Source: DASYXZ01 sp035308965 | GTDB taxonomy: Bacteria; Acidobacteriota; Terriglobia; UBA7540 | Assembly (NCBI GenBank): GCA_035308965.1 | Contig: DATGFN010000017.1 | Coordinates: 1-64,000 of the forward strand | Direction of reading: 5' to 3' | Length of the DNA stretch: 64,000 nt | Part shown: positions 52,028-60,338 of the stretch, one piece after another | How positions within the stretch are numbered: the first letter of the stretch is position 1 | Layout: each line of letters begins with the position of its first letter | The notes under the pieces: model-generated | What the model was told of the DNA's origin: nothing | Databases searched by the model: none | Seen by the model: only the letters and a program-made list of their open reading frames with translations | Translations under genes and position numbers: made by a program

Positions 52028-52840
52028 TTACTTGGCCTTAAAATCCGGCGTTCGCTTCTCCACGTAAGCCGCCAGGCCTTCGTGCGCATCCTCACTTTGA
52101 AATAAATGCTGTTGCAATTCGCGTTCAAGCGCAAGCCCGTCAGCAAACGACATCTCAATGCCCGAGCATACGGCGCGCTTGATGCGGCCCACCGCGCGCG
52201 CGGCCTTGCGCGGCGGAACAAATTGTTTGGCGTACTCGGTGACCTGCTCGATGAACCCGTCACGGTCAAAAACCTGGTTGACCAGCCCAATTTCTTCCGC
52301 CTCCTCGAATGAGAAAGTCCGCCCCGTGGCCATCAACTCAATGGCGCGCGACTTGCCCACCAAGCGCGCCAGACGCTGCGTTCCCCCCGTGCCGGGCAAA
52401 ACGCCCAACGCGACTTCCGGCAATCCGATTTTTCCCGCATCGCGCCGCGCCAGGCGGATGTCCGCGGCCAATGCGATTTCCAGTCCGCCGCCCACCGTGT
52501 GTCCGTTGAGCGCTGCCAGCACGAGCTTGGGAGTTTGCTCCAGGCGGTTCAAAGTTTCATTGGCGTGCAGGCAAAAGTAGTATTTAAATTCGGGGGTGAC
52601 GCTCGCCAACATCTTAATGTTGGCGCCGGCGGAAAAGAATTTGTCGCCCGCTCCCCGGAGAATGATGACGTGAACGCCCCCGTCAAATCGGGCGCGCAGG
52701 ATGGCTGCGTCCAGTTGCACCATCATTTCATGAGTGTAGGTATTGGCGGGCGGATCGTTCATCTCAATCCAGGCGATGCCGTTTTCCGTCTGGTAATTGA
52801 TCAGCGTTCCCGCCGGCGTAGCTGTTTCAGTTGTCGCCAT
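52028..52840 (-). CDS. Enoyl-CoA hydratase (canonical crotonase)
   Basis: 270 residues from the ATG at 52840, with GGGAGG upstream. The full hydratase pattern is present: KFFSAGANIKML (about 68-79), NGHTVGGGLEIALAADIRLA (about 111-130) with the first catalytic Glu, and LPEVALGVLPGTGGTQRLAR (about 140-159) with the second Glu. The C-terminal EDAHEGLAAYVEKR end is standard. It hydrates trans-2-enoyl-CoA, in beta-oxidation or in the lower part of an aromatic-CoA route. First gene of the long minus-strand run, with its upstream region shared with the pyrophosphatase gene. Confidence 0.9.
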   Translation of the reverse strand: MATTETATPAGTLINYQTENGIAWIEMNDPPANTYTHEMMVQLDAAILRARFDGGVHVIILRGAGDKFFSAGANIKMLASVTPEFKYYFCLHANETLNRLEQTPKLVLAALNGHTVGGGLEIALAADIRLARRDAGKIGLPEVALGVLPGTGGTQRLARLVGKSRAIELMATGRTFSFEEAEEIGLVNQVFDRDGFIEQVTEYAKQFVPPRKAARAVGRIKRAVCSGIEMSFADGLALERELQQHLFQSEDAHEGLAAYVEKRTPDFKAK

Positions 52841-52858
52841 GGGATCCTCCCTGGGGGA

Positions 52859-53050
52859 TCAATTTGCCCCCACGTTGGCCGGCCGGAGGCGGAAAGGAAC
52901 TTTCAAAAAGATTGCGAACCTGACATTCGGCATGCGCCCGAGACTGCCGCCCCCCCGAGTCCGGTCCAGTACTAACTCCACCTCATCATCCCAAAGAGCG
53001 TCAGCAGCGTCAAGCGCGGCAGCACGTGATTCAATATCCGGGTTACGCAT
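52859..53050 (-). CDS. Possible 63-residue protein of unknown function
   Basis: A frame of 63 residues, 18 bases upstream of the crotonase gene on the same strand. The first half is acidic and helical (PDIESRAAALDAADALWDDEVEL), the second half basic. There is no clear ribosome-binding site, and the family is unknown. It may be a short leader gene of the operon or chance. Confidence 0.3.
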   Translation of the reverse strand: MRNPDIESRAAALDAADALWDDEVELVLDRTRGGGSLGRMPNVRFAIFLKVPFRLRPANVGAN

Positions 53051-53174
53051 TCAACTTGCCCGCCTGCATATTAGTCTGTAGACTTTCAGAGGCCCGGATA
53101 CGGATTGGTACTTAAACCTTGGCTGGCTCCAGGTGACGGAACGAGTGAAGGCGGAGTCCTTCAGCGCGTTTTGC

Positions 53175-53204
53175 TTGACTAAAATTTTTTATATGTGCTA
53201 TAAA
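53175..53204 (+). promoter_or_regulatory. Sigma-70-type promoter of the membrane pyrophosphatase gene
   Basis: TTGACT (53175-53180) and TATAAA (53199-53204) are separated by 18 bases of AT-rich sequence. The predicted transcript has a leader of about 120-130 bases. Part of the leader (CTTTGG near 53229 with CCAAAG near 53258) could fold, but I recognise no known riboswitch in it. Confidence 0.65.
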
Positions 53205-53334
53205 ATTTACTTCTATATGGTTTAACCTTTGGCTGCTCATCCCAGGGTAGTTACCTCCCAAAGACTCTTGGCTGGCAGGCTCCTTTGAATCCGCCGTGGG
53301 GGCACGAGAGCGAGACCGAGCTTGAGGAGATTTC

Positions 53335-55953
53335 ATGGTGAATGCCACGGCGATTTTGCAGGCGGGGTATTTTCTCCCCGTTATCCTGTTGGCGGGAGTG
53401 TTGGTGTTGACCCAGAAAAGCATAGTTAGAGCCATCCAATCCATGATTACTTTACATTCGGGTGCTCCCTCACGCCTATGGAGACGTTCGGGAATATTAT
53501 TTTCCATGCTGGTGCTGGTTTTTTCCGGCGTCACTCGGGCGATGGCGCAATCTCCTGGAGAGTCTTCGGGCGGCGAAGCCAATCTAAAGCTCCCCGACCT
53601 GTCCCAGGTGCAATTCCTGGGCATTGACGGTCACACGCTGCTGACCTTTGGAATTCTTTTCTGCGTGTTCGGCCTGCTCTTTGGCCTTTATATTTACCGC
53701 GACCTGAAGCACCTGCCCGTACACAAGGCCATCAAAGCCATTTCCCATATTATTTATGAGACTTGCAAAACTTATTTGATTACGCAAGGCAAGTTCCTTC
53801 TCCTGCTGTGGGTATTCATCGCCCTGGTCATTGTCCTGTACTTTGGCGCCCTGCTGAAATATGAAGTCGGGCGAGTGGCCATTATCCTTCTGTTCAGCGT
53901 GGTGGGCATCGCGGGCAGTTATGGTGTGGCGTGGTTCGGCATCCGTGTGAACACTTACGCCAACTCGCGTACTGCTTTTGCCAGCCTGCGAGGTCTTCCT
54001 TTTGCCATTTACAAGATCCCACTGGAAGCGGGGATGAGCATCGGGATGATGCTGATCAGCGTTGAGCTGTTGATGATGCTCATTATTCTGCTATTTATTC
54101 CTGGCGATTACGCGGGCGTGTGTTTCATCGGATTTGCCATCGGGGAATCATTGGGCGCGGCGGCGCTGCGCATCGCCGGGGGCATCTTCACCAAGATTGC
54201 GGACATCGGCTCCGACTTGATGAAAATTGAATTCAAGATCAAAGAAGACGACGCGCGCAATCCGGGGGTGATTGCGGACTGCACGGGCGACAACGCCGGC
54301 GACTCCGTGGGCCCGAGCGCCGATGGCTTCGAGACTTATGGCGTGACCGGCGTGGCCTTGATTACTTTCATTCTCCTGGGGGTGAGGGACCACACCGTTC
54401 AAGTGCAATTACTGGTTTGGATCTTCGTCATGCGCATCACCATGCTGGTATCCAGCGCGGGAGCGTATTTCATCAACGCAGCCATTGCCAAGGCGCGTTA
54501 TGGCCATGCCAAACAGATGAATTTCGAGGCTCCGCTGACCATGCTGGTTTGGCTTACTTCCATCATTTCCATTGCGCTCACTTACCTTGTTTCTTTTGAA
54601 ATTATTCCCAGTCTGGGCGGCGACCTCACGCAGTGGTGGAAGCTGGCCACCATCATTTCCTGCGGAACGCTGGCGGGCGCCCTAATCCCGGAACTGGTTA
54701 AGGTTTTCACTTCCACGGAGTCGCGGCACGTGAAGGAAGTTGTGGTCTCGGCGCAGGAAGGAGGGGCATCGCTCGGCATCCTCTCCGGATTTGTGGCGGG
54801 AAATTTCTCGGCCTACTACCTCGGACTCACGATGGTCATACTCATGTCTATCGGCTCCCTGGTAAGCCAACTGGGGCTCGGAGACCTGATGCTGGCGGCG
54901 CCGGTGTTTGCATTCGGACTGGTCGCCTTTGGGTTCCTGGGCATGGGCCCGGTGACCATCGCCGTGGACTCTTACGGGCCGGTGACGGACAACGCGCAAT
55001 CGGTTTACGAGCTTTCCCAAATCGAGCAGATACCCAACATCCCGGGGGAACTCAAGAGGGACTTCAACATCGATGTTGATTTTACCCGGGCCAAGGAAAT
55101 GTTGGAGGCAAACGACGGGGCGGGGAACACATTTAAGGCCACGGCCAAACCGGTTTTGATCGGCACCGCGGTGGTGGGCGCCACCACCATGATTTTCTCA
55201 ATCATCATGGCGCTGACGAATGGACTCACGACAAATCTCGACAAGCTCTCTCTGTTACACGCGCCCTTCGTGCTGGGATTCATCACGGGTGGCGCCATGA
55301 TTTATTGGTTTACAGGGGCCAGCACGCAGGCCGTCACCACCGGCGCCTACCGCGCGGTGGAATTCATCAAGGCGCATATCAAATTGGAAAGTGCCGACAG
55401 AGCCTCGGTGGCTGACAGCAAGAAAGTGGTGGAAATCTGCACCAAGTATGCTCAGAAGGGCATGCTGAACATCTTTATCGCCGTTTTTTTTGCAACGCTG
55501 GCCTTCGCCTTTGTGGAACCATTCTTCTTCATCGGTTACCTGATTTCAATTGCCACCTTCGGGCTTTATCAGGCTATTTTCATGGCCAACGCCGGTGGTG
55601 CGTGGGATAATGCCAAGAAAATTGTCGAGGTCGAATTAAAGCAGAAGGGTACTCCGCTTCATGACGCAACGGTGATCTGTGACACCGTGGGCGACCCGTT
55701 CAAGGACACAAGTTCGGTGGCCCTGAACCCGGTTATCAAATTTACGACGCTATTTGGATTGCTGGCTGTGGAACTGGCGGTCAAGTTGACCTTGACCAGT
55801 GGGAGCCTGCTGGTTCACGGACTGGCAGGCGGATTCTTCATGATTTCGTTCTTCTTCGTCTACCGGTCGTTCTATGGGATGCGGATTCGCCAGACTCCGG
55901 GACTCGAAGCGACTGCCGCGGCCGCGGCGAACAACCCGGTCGAAAGCGTCTGA
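53335..55953 (+). CDS. hppA: Membrane-bound ion-translocating pyrophosphatase, divergent
   Basis: 872 residues with about 16 membrane helices. The start has GAGGAGA four bases upstream. The N-terminus has an extra helix and a second signal-like helix (about 50-70), longer than in classical enzymes. Substrate-site loops are recognisable but altered: KEDDARNPGVIAD, then CTGDNAGDSVGPSADGFETY where most members have DNVGDNVGDCAGMAADLFE, and DTVGDPFKDTS near the end. GNTFKATAK places Lys at the position that decides cation need (Ala in K+-dependent, Lys in K+-independent enzymes), so K+-independence is predicted. It hydrolyses pyrophosphate to pump H+ or Na+. Confidence 0.9.
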   Translation: MVNATAILQAGYFLPVILLAGVLVLTQKSIVRAIQSMITLHSGAPSRLWRRSGILFSMLVLVFSGVTRAMAQSPGESSGGEANLKLPDLSQVQFLGIDGHTLLTFGILFCVFGLLFGLYIYRDLKHLPVHKAIKAISHIIYETCKTYLITQGKFLLLLWVFIALVIVLYFGALLKYEVGRVAIILLFSVVGIAGSYGVAWFGIRVNTYANSRTAFASLRGLPFAIYKIPLEAGMSIGMMLISVELLMMLIILLFIPGDYAGVCFIGFAIGESLGAAALRIAGGIFTKIADIGSDLMKIEFKIKEDDARNPGVIADCTGDNAGDSVGPSADGFETYGVTGVALITFILLGVRDHTVQVQLLVWIFVMRITMLVSSAGAYFINAAIAKARYGHAKQMNFEAPLTMLVWLTSIISIALTYLVSFEIIPSLGGDLTQWWKLATIISCGTLAGALIPELVKVFTSTESRHVKEVVVSAQEGGASLGILSGFVAGNFSAYYLGLTMVILMSIGSLVSQLGLGDLMLAAPVFAFGLVAFGFLGMGPVTIAVDSYGPVTDNAQSVYELSQIEQIPNIPGELKRDFNIDVDFTRAKEMLEANDGAGNTFKATAKPVLIGTAVVGATTMIFSIIMALTNGLTTNLDKLSLLHAPFVLGFITGGAMIYWFTGASTQAVTTGAYRAVEFIKAHIKLESADRASVADSKKVVEICTKYAQKGMLNIFIAVFFATLAFAFVEPFFFIGYLISIATFGLYQAIFMANAGGAWDNAKKIVEVELKQKGTPLHDATVICDTVGDPFKDTSSVALNPVIKFTTLFGLLAVELAVKLTLTSGSLLVHGLAGGFFMISFFFVYRSFYGMRIRQTPGLEATAAAAANNPVESV

Positions 55954-55963
55954 CGATACGGGT

Positions 55964-56425
55964 CTACTCACCTCTGGCCATACTCTTGATCCTCTTGGCC
56001 AATTTTTCGATCTTGTCCGCATCTTCCACAACTTTTAGAGAGAGAACATTCTCATTGGACTTCCCAATTTCATCCTGAAGCGATTTGGCCAGTGCCGCGA
56101 GTTCGTCTGTGTCCTTCTTGATCTTCTCAAAATTAGATTTCAGGATGGCCCGCCTTTGTTTCGGAGTCACTGCCAAGGGTGGGGAAGGTCCCACATCGGG
56201 GGTTGTGGATTCCTGCGAATTTGAACCAACTGCAACCACCGGTGGCAACGTGGTGTGCGCAGAGGACGCGTTTGCATACGCAAGGCCGGTAGCGACCCCC
56301 ACGAGGATGAAACATGTGGCGAGGGCATCGCCGCGGCGCCGCGAATTCCTCCGATTGACATTGCCCACGGCGGCCGAATGACGGGAGCAGAGCGGGCTGA
56401 GGAATTGACGAAAAACTCTGATCAT
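55964..56425 (-). CDS. Secreted helical protein of unknown function
   Basis: 153 residues from the ATG at 56425. A long basic N-terminus precedes a hydrophobic export segment (about 36-52). A Pro/Thr-rich linker (about 55-85) leads to a charged helical C-terminal half (about 88-150) rich in Lys, Glu and Asp, probably a coiled coil. No catalytic motif. Acidobacterial genomes have many such short proteins; I cannot name the family. It converges on the pyrophosphatase gene with a 10-base gap. Confidence 0.6.
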   Translation of the reverse strand: MIRVFRQFLSPLCSRHSAAVGNVNRRNSRRRGDALATCFILVGVATGLAYANASSAHTTLPPVVAVGSNSQESTTPDVGPSPPLAVTPKQRRAILKSNFEKIKKDTDELAALAKSLQDEIGKSNENVLSLKVVEDADKIEKLAKRIKSMARGE

Positions 56426-56763
56426 AGGCGGAATCCTTCCCTCGGGTTGTTTGATATATCTTACGCCCGCTGCCAGAACGTAGGGCGCTCTTTGAATTGT
56501 AGTGGTTGCGCGCCGGCAGTGGCAATCCCCTATGAACATTGCCGATTTACTCAAAGTTGCCGGGGAATTTCCAATTGTAAGACCTCAAGCTTTTCCGGCG
56601 GCCACCGCAGGCCCATGCCCGACGAAGGGCAGGCAGACTGAAAAAACGTGGGTGTTTGAGTGGCCTCGGGGGTGAAGGAAATTGGTACGGGGAAAGACGA
56701 TCAGTTGATGGTCAACAAAACGAACCCAAAAGACGGGAGCCGGGCCTGGGGTAACTTTGCTTT
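56426..56763. other. Gap without recognised feature
   Basis: 338 bases between two minus-strand genes. It should hold the promoter of the helical secreted protein, but I find no convincing -35/-10 pair, repeat or RNA structure. Confidence 0.5.
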
Positions 56764-57603
56764 CTATTTCTGGGAGTATCGGACTCCGTAGATTTTTCGA
56801 TTGGATCCTTCCACTACCTGGCGGCGTGTGATCTTGGCGCCAACTTCAGGGTTCTGATCAGTGCGACTGTACGGGCAGGCCACCATGATGCCCTCGCCGA
56901 CGTGGAAGTCTTTTTCGCTGGAGAAGCAAAAACCGCCTTTGGACACATTCTCGCTCTTGGTGATCTCAAATTCGCCCGAGAAGCCGCGGACCAGAACAGG
57001 GAGTTGGAGAGAGACTCGCCGATGACGGCGGAGGTCCACCCCTCCCTTGGCCGGGCCGCCGGAGACTACAGCATCAGCAGATGCTGTTGCTCCTGAAGGA
57101 GCGCTCATGGCCACTTGTTTCTCAGCGTACCCCCAAGGTGTGTTTTCTTTACAGCTCTCGCAGGCTCTTGTCATGATTCCGGAAGCGCCCAGGACCTCGA
57201 ACTCCACCAGGGATACGCGCAACAAGGCTACGGTGTGGCATTGTCTGCACTCCAGCAACGCCGCTGAATCGGGTTCCTGGCCGGAGGGTAGAGGAGGAAA
57301 CTTGATGCCCCAGATATTTTCCTGGCCATCGAGGCATTCCACGCCCCATTCACCACCTTTTTCCGAGTGCGGGGAGAGTGGGCCCACGACGCGGAATTTC
57401 GCTTCCCGGCGGCTGACTAAATTGGTGATGTCAACTGTCTGCCCGCTGGCGAGCAACCGGGGCGAAACAATTCGCGCCCCGTGCCGGTTCAGCGTAATGG
57501 TACGCATGTTCTCTCTAAATTTGACGCCCTTTGCATCGACTCCGGTCACCACCAGAGGGACCGTCAACATAAGCCGATCGGACCGGCGCTTGTCTGACCC
57601 CAT
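56764..57603 (-). CDS. PilZ - zinc ribbon - PilZ protein (paralogue A)
   Basis: 279 residues. The N-terminal PilZ-like barrel (about 4-105) starts with RRSDR, but its second motif is replaced by LNRHGARI. A CxxC pair at CRQC (about 117-120) and another at CESC (about 148-151) would bind zinc. The C-terminal PilZ domain (about 190-279) has both c-di-GMP motifs: RRHRR and NVSKGG. It is cytoplasmic by composition. A paralogue with the same architecture is divergently encoded from 57951. Family knowledge: PilZ domains bind c-di-GMP through RxxxR and D/NxSxxG. The output is unknown. Confidence 0.85.
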   Translation of the reverse strand: MGSDKRRSDRLMLTVPLVVTGVDAKGVKFRENMRTITLNRHGARIVSPRLLASGQTVDITNLVSRREAKFRVVGPLSPHSEKGGEWGVECLDGQENIWGIKFPPLPSGQEPDSAALLECRQCHTVALLRVSLVEFEVLGASGIMTRACESCKENTPWGYAEKQVAMSAPSGATASADAVVSGGPAKGGVDLRRHRRVSLQLPVLVRGFSGEFEITKSENVSKGGFCFSSEKDFHVGEGIMVACPYSRTDQNPEVGAKITRRQVVEGSNRKIYGVRYSQK

Positions 57604-57950
57604 GACTATTTGTCCCGCATCAAATCGAGTTAGATTAGATTTGCGAGTTTATACCAAAGCGCAATATTCTGGCAACGAATTTCTGGCCAAATCATCGATT
57701 CATTTACGAATGAGCAGCCCAAATTCACAATGTGCCCGGCGCCCCAATCTGTAGGCAGCGGGCTGCCAGTTCATCGGCAGGAGAGGATGGCCCGTGCGTT
57801 CTCGAAGCCCCTTGACGCGTCGACCTTGAAATTGACCTTCAAATCAAGATAAGGTACGAGGTGCGAGGGTTCGTTTCTGAAGGCCCTTGAGGTGTTGACG
57901 AGCGTGTTTCAGACCACGCGTTAAGTATGAATCCCTGAGGAAACTTGTTT
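57604..57950. other. Shared regulatory gap of the divergent PilZ pair
   Basis: 347 bases with no gene. The minus-strand promoter candidate lies at 57648-57675. For the plus-strand gene, TTGACG at 57895-57900 is a possible -35 but no well-placed -10 follows. Nothing else is recognised. Confidence 0.5.
57648..57675 (-). promoter_or_regulatory. Promoter candidate for PilZ paralogue A
   Basis: On the minus strand TTGCCA (57670-57675) and TATAAA (57648-57653) are separated by 16 bases, 45 bases upstream of the ATG. Confidence 0.5.
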
Positions 57951-58766
57951 ATGACGCAAGAAAGTATTCGTGCCAGCGATCGAATATCCCTGCGGATGGG
58001 CATTACCGTGTCGGGGACGGACGCCTTGGGGAAATCCTTCGTGGTGGACGGCAAAACAATTCTTGTGAGCCGTCGGGGAGCGAAGATACTGCTGCAACGC
58101 AAGCTTGCGCCTCACCAGGAAATCGTCATCCTTTGTCATGACACAGGTAAGGAAGCAGCGGCTCGAATCATCGGCAATATCGGGCAGGAGGAGGGTGGTG
58201 TTTATTATGGAATAGCTTTCATCGACCCTGAAGCCAAGGTGTGGGGCATCGAGTTCCCGCCCATTTCCGAAGGCGCGGAGGCGGTGGGCCGGGTGGTTTT
58301 GGAGTGCGGCGCTTGTCACACGCGCGAATTGGTTTACCTTGATGAGTCCGAGCTTGAAGTGCTGGAAAACAACAAGAGTCTTGCCCTCCATTGCAAGCGC
58401 TGCTCCGATCTTTCGGTTTTTAAGCTGGCCACGGTTGAGCCGGGCGCGCCCATCCCCCCACCCTCTGTCGAGATCCCGGCAAAGCCCAAGGAATTGCGGC
58501 GCGAACGCCGGCGTGAATTGCGTGTTGTCACTTGCGTTCGCAGCGTAGATTTCGGCGATGACGTCGTCCGAAGCAGGAACGCATCTCGGGGCGGTCTTTG
58601 CTTTGAAAGCCTTCGGCATTACTCCAAAGGAATAAAGGTCGAAGTCGCAATTCCTTATACTGCCGGAGGCGGCAACATTTTTCTTGTGGGCCACATCGTC
58701 CGCATCCAACACGTTCCGGAGGGAGGCGTGACCCTCTACGGTGTCCAATACGCCGCCAAACGCTAA
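57951..58766 (+). CDS. PilZ - zinc ribbon - PilZ protein (paralogue B)
   Basis: 271 residues from the ATG at 57951, with GAGG upstream. Same order as paralogue A: a degenerate N-terminal PilZ-like barrel (about 5-105) that has lost RxxxR, a zinc ribbon with CGAC (about 123-126) and CKRC (about 150-153), a Pro-rich hinge (about 164-180) and a C-terminal PilZ domain with RERRR (about 185) and NASRGG. Both c-di-GMP motifs are kept in the last domain. The two paralogues share the VWGIEFPP or IWGIKFPP joint before the ribbon, showing common descent. A local inverted duplication is likely. Confidence 0.85.
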   Translation: MTQESIRASDRISLRMGITVSGTDALGKSFVVDGKTILVSRRGAKILLQRKLAPHQEIVILCHDTGKEAAARIIGNIGQEEGGVYYGIAFIDPEAKVWGIEFPPISEGAEAVGRVVLECGACHTRELVYLDESELEVLENNKSLALHCKRCSDLSVFKLATVEPGAPIPPPSVEIPAKPKELRRERRRELRVVTCVRSVDFGDDVVRSRNASRGGLCFESLRHYSKGIKVEVAIPYTAGGGNIFLVGHIVRIQHVPEGGVTLYGVQYAAKR

Positions 58767-58932
58767 AGTGACCCTCGGGCCAGCCCCAGGGCGTTTGGTC
58801 TCTTAATCCTTGTCGCCAATTTTGTGATTAGTTGTGAGAATTTCCCACTGCCAGGAAAAAGTTCACGTCGCGGAACTTTGCCAACCTTGGCTTATTCGGC
58901 TGGAAGACAAGATTGACGAGAAATCTAAGTAT

Positions 58933-58977
58933 TGGAGGCGCGGGTGGGAATCGAACCCACGCGTAAAGGTTTTGCAG
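58933..58977 (-). tRNA. 3' half of tRNA-Cys(GCA), attachment-site remnant
   Basis: Read on the minus strand: a seven-base anticodon loop CTGCAAA (58971-58977) containing GCA, the 3' anticodon strand ACCTT, a five-base variable loop, the T arm GTGGG-TTCGATT-CCCAC, the acceptor strand CCGCGCC, discriminator T and an encoded CCA (58933-58935). U73 and GCA identify tRNA-Cys. Upstream of the loop the sequence no longer pairs with the anticodon strand, and no D arm or 5' acceptor is present. The gene is therefore cut at the anticodon loop, directly beside an integrase gene. It is not functional in itself. Confidence 0.85.
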
Positions 58978-59037
58978 CCGCAACCTCGAATCGCCATAAC
59001 TCGTTGGGTCTCCATGAGTTTTAGTTAACCCACGCGT
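58954..59037. repeat. 11-base direct repeat AACCCACGCGT at the integrase end
   Basis: AACCCACGCGT occurs in the tRNA T arm at 58954-58964 and again at 59027-59037 in the last codons of the integrase gene, in the same orientation. It may be a recombinase arm site or a trace of an earlier crossover, or chance. Confidence 0.4.
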
Positions 59038-60133
59038 TTTGCGTGGTAGTCGTTTCGTGGGACTGGGGGCGGTTTTCAGTTACATAGCGCTCCAGTCTAG
59101 TTATCGCTTGACGCGTGTGCTCCGGCGTTGGATGGGCATACCGGAGAACCATGTTAAGTTTTGAGTGTCCCAGTAATTTGGCCAAAGTTGGCAGGTCCAT
59201 GTTCGACTGTACGGCCCTGGTGGCAAACGTGTGCCGCAGATCGTAGAGCCTGAACCATTCCAAGCCAGCCCGTTTTACAGTTCGGTGGTGAGTATTCGCG
59301 ATATTTCCCATTGGGCGCTTGGGGTTTCTCTTGCTCGGGAAAACGTAAACCTCTGTGCCCAATTTTTCGAACCTTGCCGCCAACAGTTTCTTTGCTTCGC
59401 AGCTCAACGGGATGTCACGCTTGGCCGCCTTCGTTTTTCCGAATGGAATATGCAAGTAGCCTTCGAGAATGTGAACATCTTCCCGCCGGAGCCGGTAGGC
59501 TTCACCGGGTCGGACGCCCGTGTTCAAAATGAGCTTGGCTACTTCTTGCAAACGCGGGTCTGCCACAGCGAGGTAGGCTTCCACTTCCTCGTGCGACAAA
59601 ACTCGATTTTGTTCGTTGTCCTCGGGCAGAAATTTAACCCCTTTGACGGGATTCTCGTTTGTGACCTTACGTTTAATCGCCAAGTTGAAGATCGCGCGCA
59701 TGGCAGCAAGTTCTCGATTAACCGTGGCTGGCTTGAAATGCTGTCCAGTTTTCGAGCTTACCGATGAAGCCCGGCGCGCTTTGTACTCTTCAACCATTCC
59801 TGCGTTGATCTCCTTCATTACCACGTTCGAAAAAAATCGGATCAACGGTTTTGAGCTGGTTAGGTGCCGCCGGTGGGACCGAGGGTGATCCTGGTGGGTG
59901 TCTTTGAACCATGGCAAAAAGATCGACTCAACAAACTCCCGGAACCCTTCGGCATCTGGTTTGGTTTCCTCCTGTTTTAGTTTTCTTACGCCTCGCATCA
60001 AGTCAGCCTTACAAGCTGCCTCCATTAGCTGGGCCTGACGCCTGTCCTTCTGGTGAGTGGACTCCTTATATCGCTGGCCCTTGTGCCAGAAGTCGTAACA
60101 CTGGTTTCCCGAACGTTCTTTATACACGGACAT
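59021..60133 (-). CDS. int: Tyrosine recombinase (integrase) of the element
   Basis: 370 residues from the ATG at 60133, with AAAGGAG upstream. An N-terminal arm-binding region (1-60, SVYKERSGNQCYDFWHKGQRY) is followed by a SAM-like core-binding domain (about 70-180) and the catalytic domain. Catalytic residues: Arg in NTGVRPGEAYRL (near 215), the Lys-bearing beta hairpin FGKTKAAKRDIP, YDLRHTFATR (His/Arg box), LLGHSKLNMVLRYAH with the nucleophile Tyr. It integrates into and excises from the adjacent tRNA-Cys site. Its start overlaps the end of the AlpA-like gene by 14 bases. Confidence 0.93.
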   Translation of the reverse strand: MSVYKERSGNQCYDFWHKGQRYKESTHQKDRRQAQLMEAACKADLMRGVRKLKQEETKPDAEGFREFVESIFLPWFKDTHQDHPRSHRRHLTSSKPLIRFFSNVVMKEINAGMVEEYKARRASSVSSKTGQHFKPATVNRELAAMRAIFNLAIKRKVTNENPVKGVKFLPEDNEQNRVLSHEEVEAYLAVADPRLQEVAKLILNTGVRPGEAYRLRREDVHILEGYLHIPFGKTKAAKRDIPLSCEAKKLLAARFEKLGTEVYVFPSKRNPKRPMGNIANTHHRTVKRAGLEWFRLYDLRHTFATRAVQSNMDLPTLAKLLGHSKLNMVLRYAHPTPEHTRQAITRLERYVTENRPQSHETTTTQNAWVN

Positions 60134-60338
60134 GTTCACTCCTTTCAGTGGACTGTCCGCGCACTTCAATCCTGCAACGCTGCAAGTAAGCGACAACATC
60201 GGCGTGATCGTACCGCACTAGCCGTCCAATTCGCAAGTAACGCATTCCTTGCTTGCGATATCGCCACTGTGCGAGTGTCGCAGTTGGGATTCCGGTCAGT
60301 TCCGAAACTTCACCTGGGTTTAGTAACCTCTCTTTCAT
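60120..60338 (-). CDS. AlpA/excisionase-type MerR-like DNA-binding protein
   Basis: 72 residues from the ATG at 60338. It is a winged-helix of the excisionase kind: LLNPGEVSELTGIPTATLAQWR (split by no gap) is the recognition helix-turn-helix, followed by GMRYLRIGRLVRYDHADVVAYL with the wing. Such proteins serve as excisionases or as activators of integrase transcription. The ATG overlaps the stop of the Rep gene (ATGA) and its end overlaps the integrase start, so rep, this gene and int form one coupled unit. Confidence 0.85.
   Translation of the reverse strand: MKERLLNPGEVSELTGIPTATLAQWRYRKQGMRYLRIGRLVRYDHADVVAYLQRCRIEVRGQSTERSEHVRV

Larger units (their letters stand above)
52841..53334. other. 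Divergent intergenic region between crotonase and pyrophosphatase genes
   Basis: 494 bases. It contains one weak minus-strand reading frame (52859-53050), a good plus-strand promoter (53175-53204) and a 130-base leader to the pyrophosphatase gene. Nothing else is recognised. Confidence 0.5.

Noticed and set aside
53205..53334. Fluoride or Na+ riboswitch in the pyrophosphatase leader
   Set aside because: These classes can sit before pyrophosphatase genes, but I could not find their conserved core sequences in this leader.
53112..53624. Minus-strand frame at the start of the pyrophosphatase gene
   Set aside because: It runs through the promoter and the start of hppA and has no domain or start signal.
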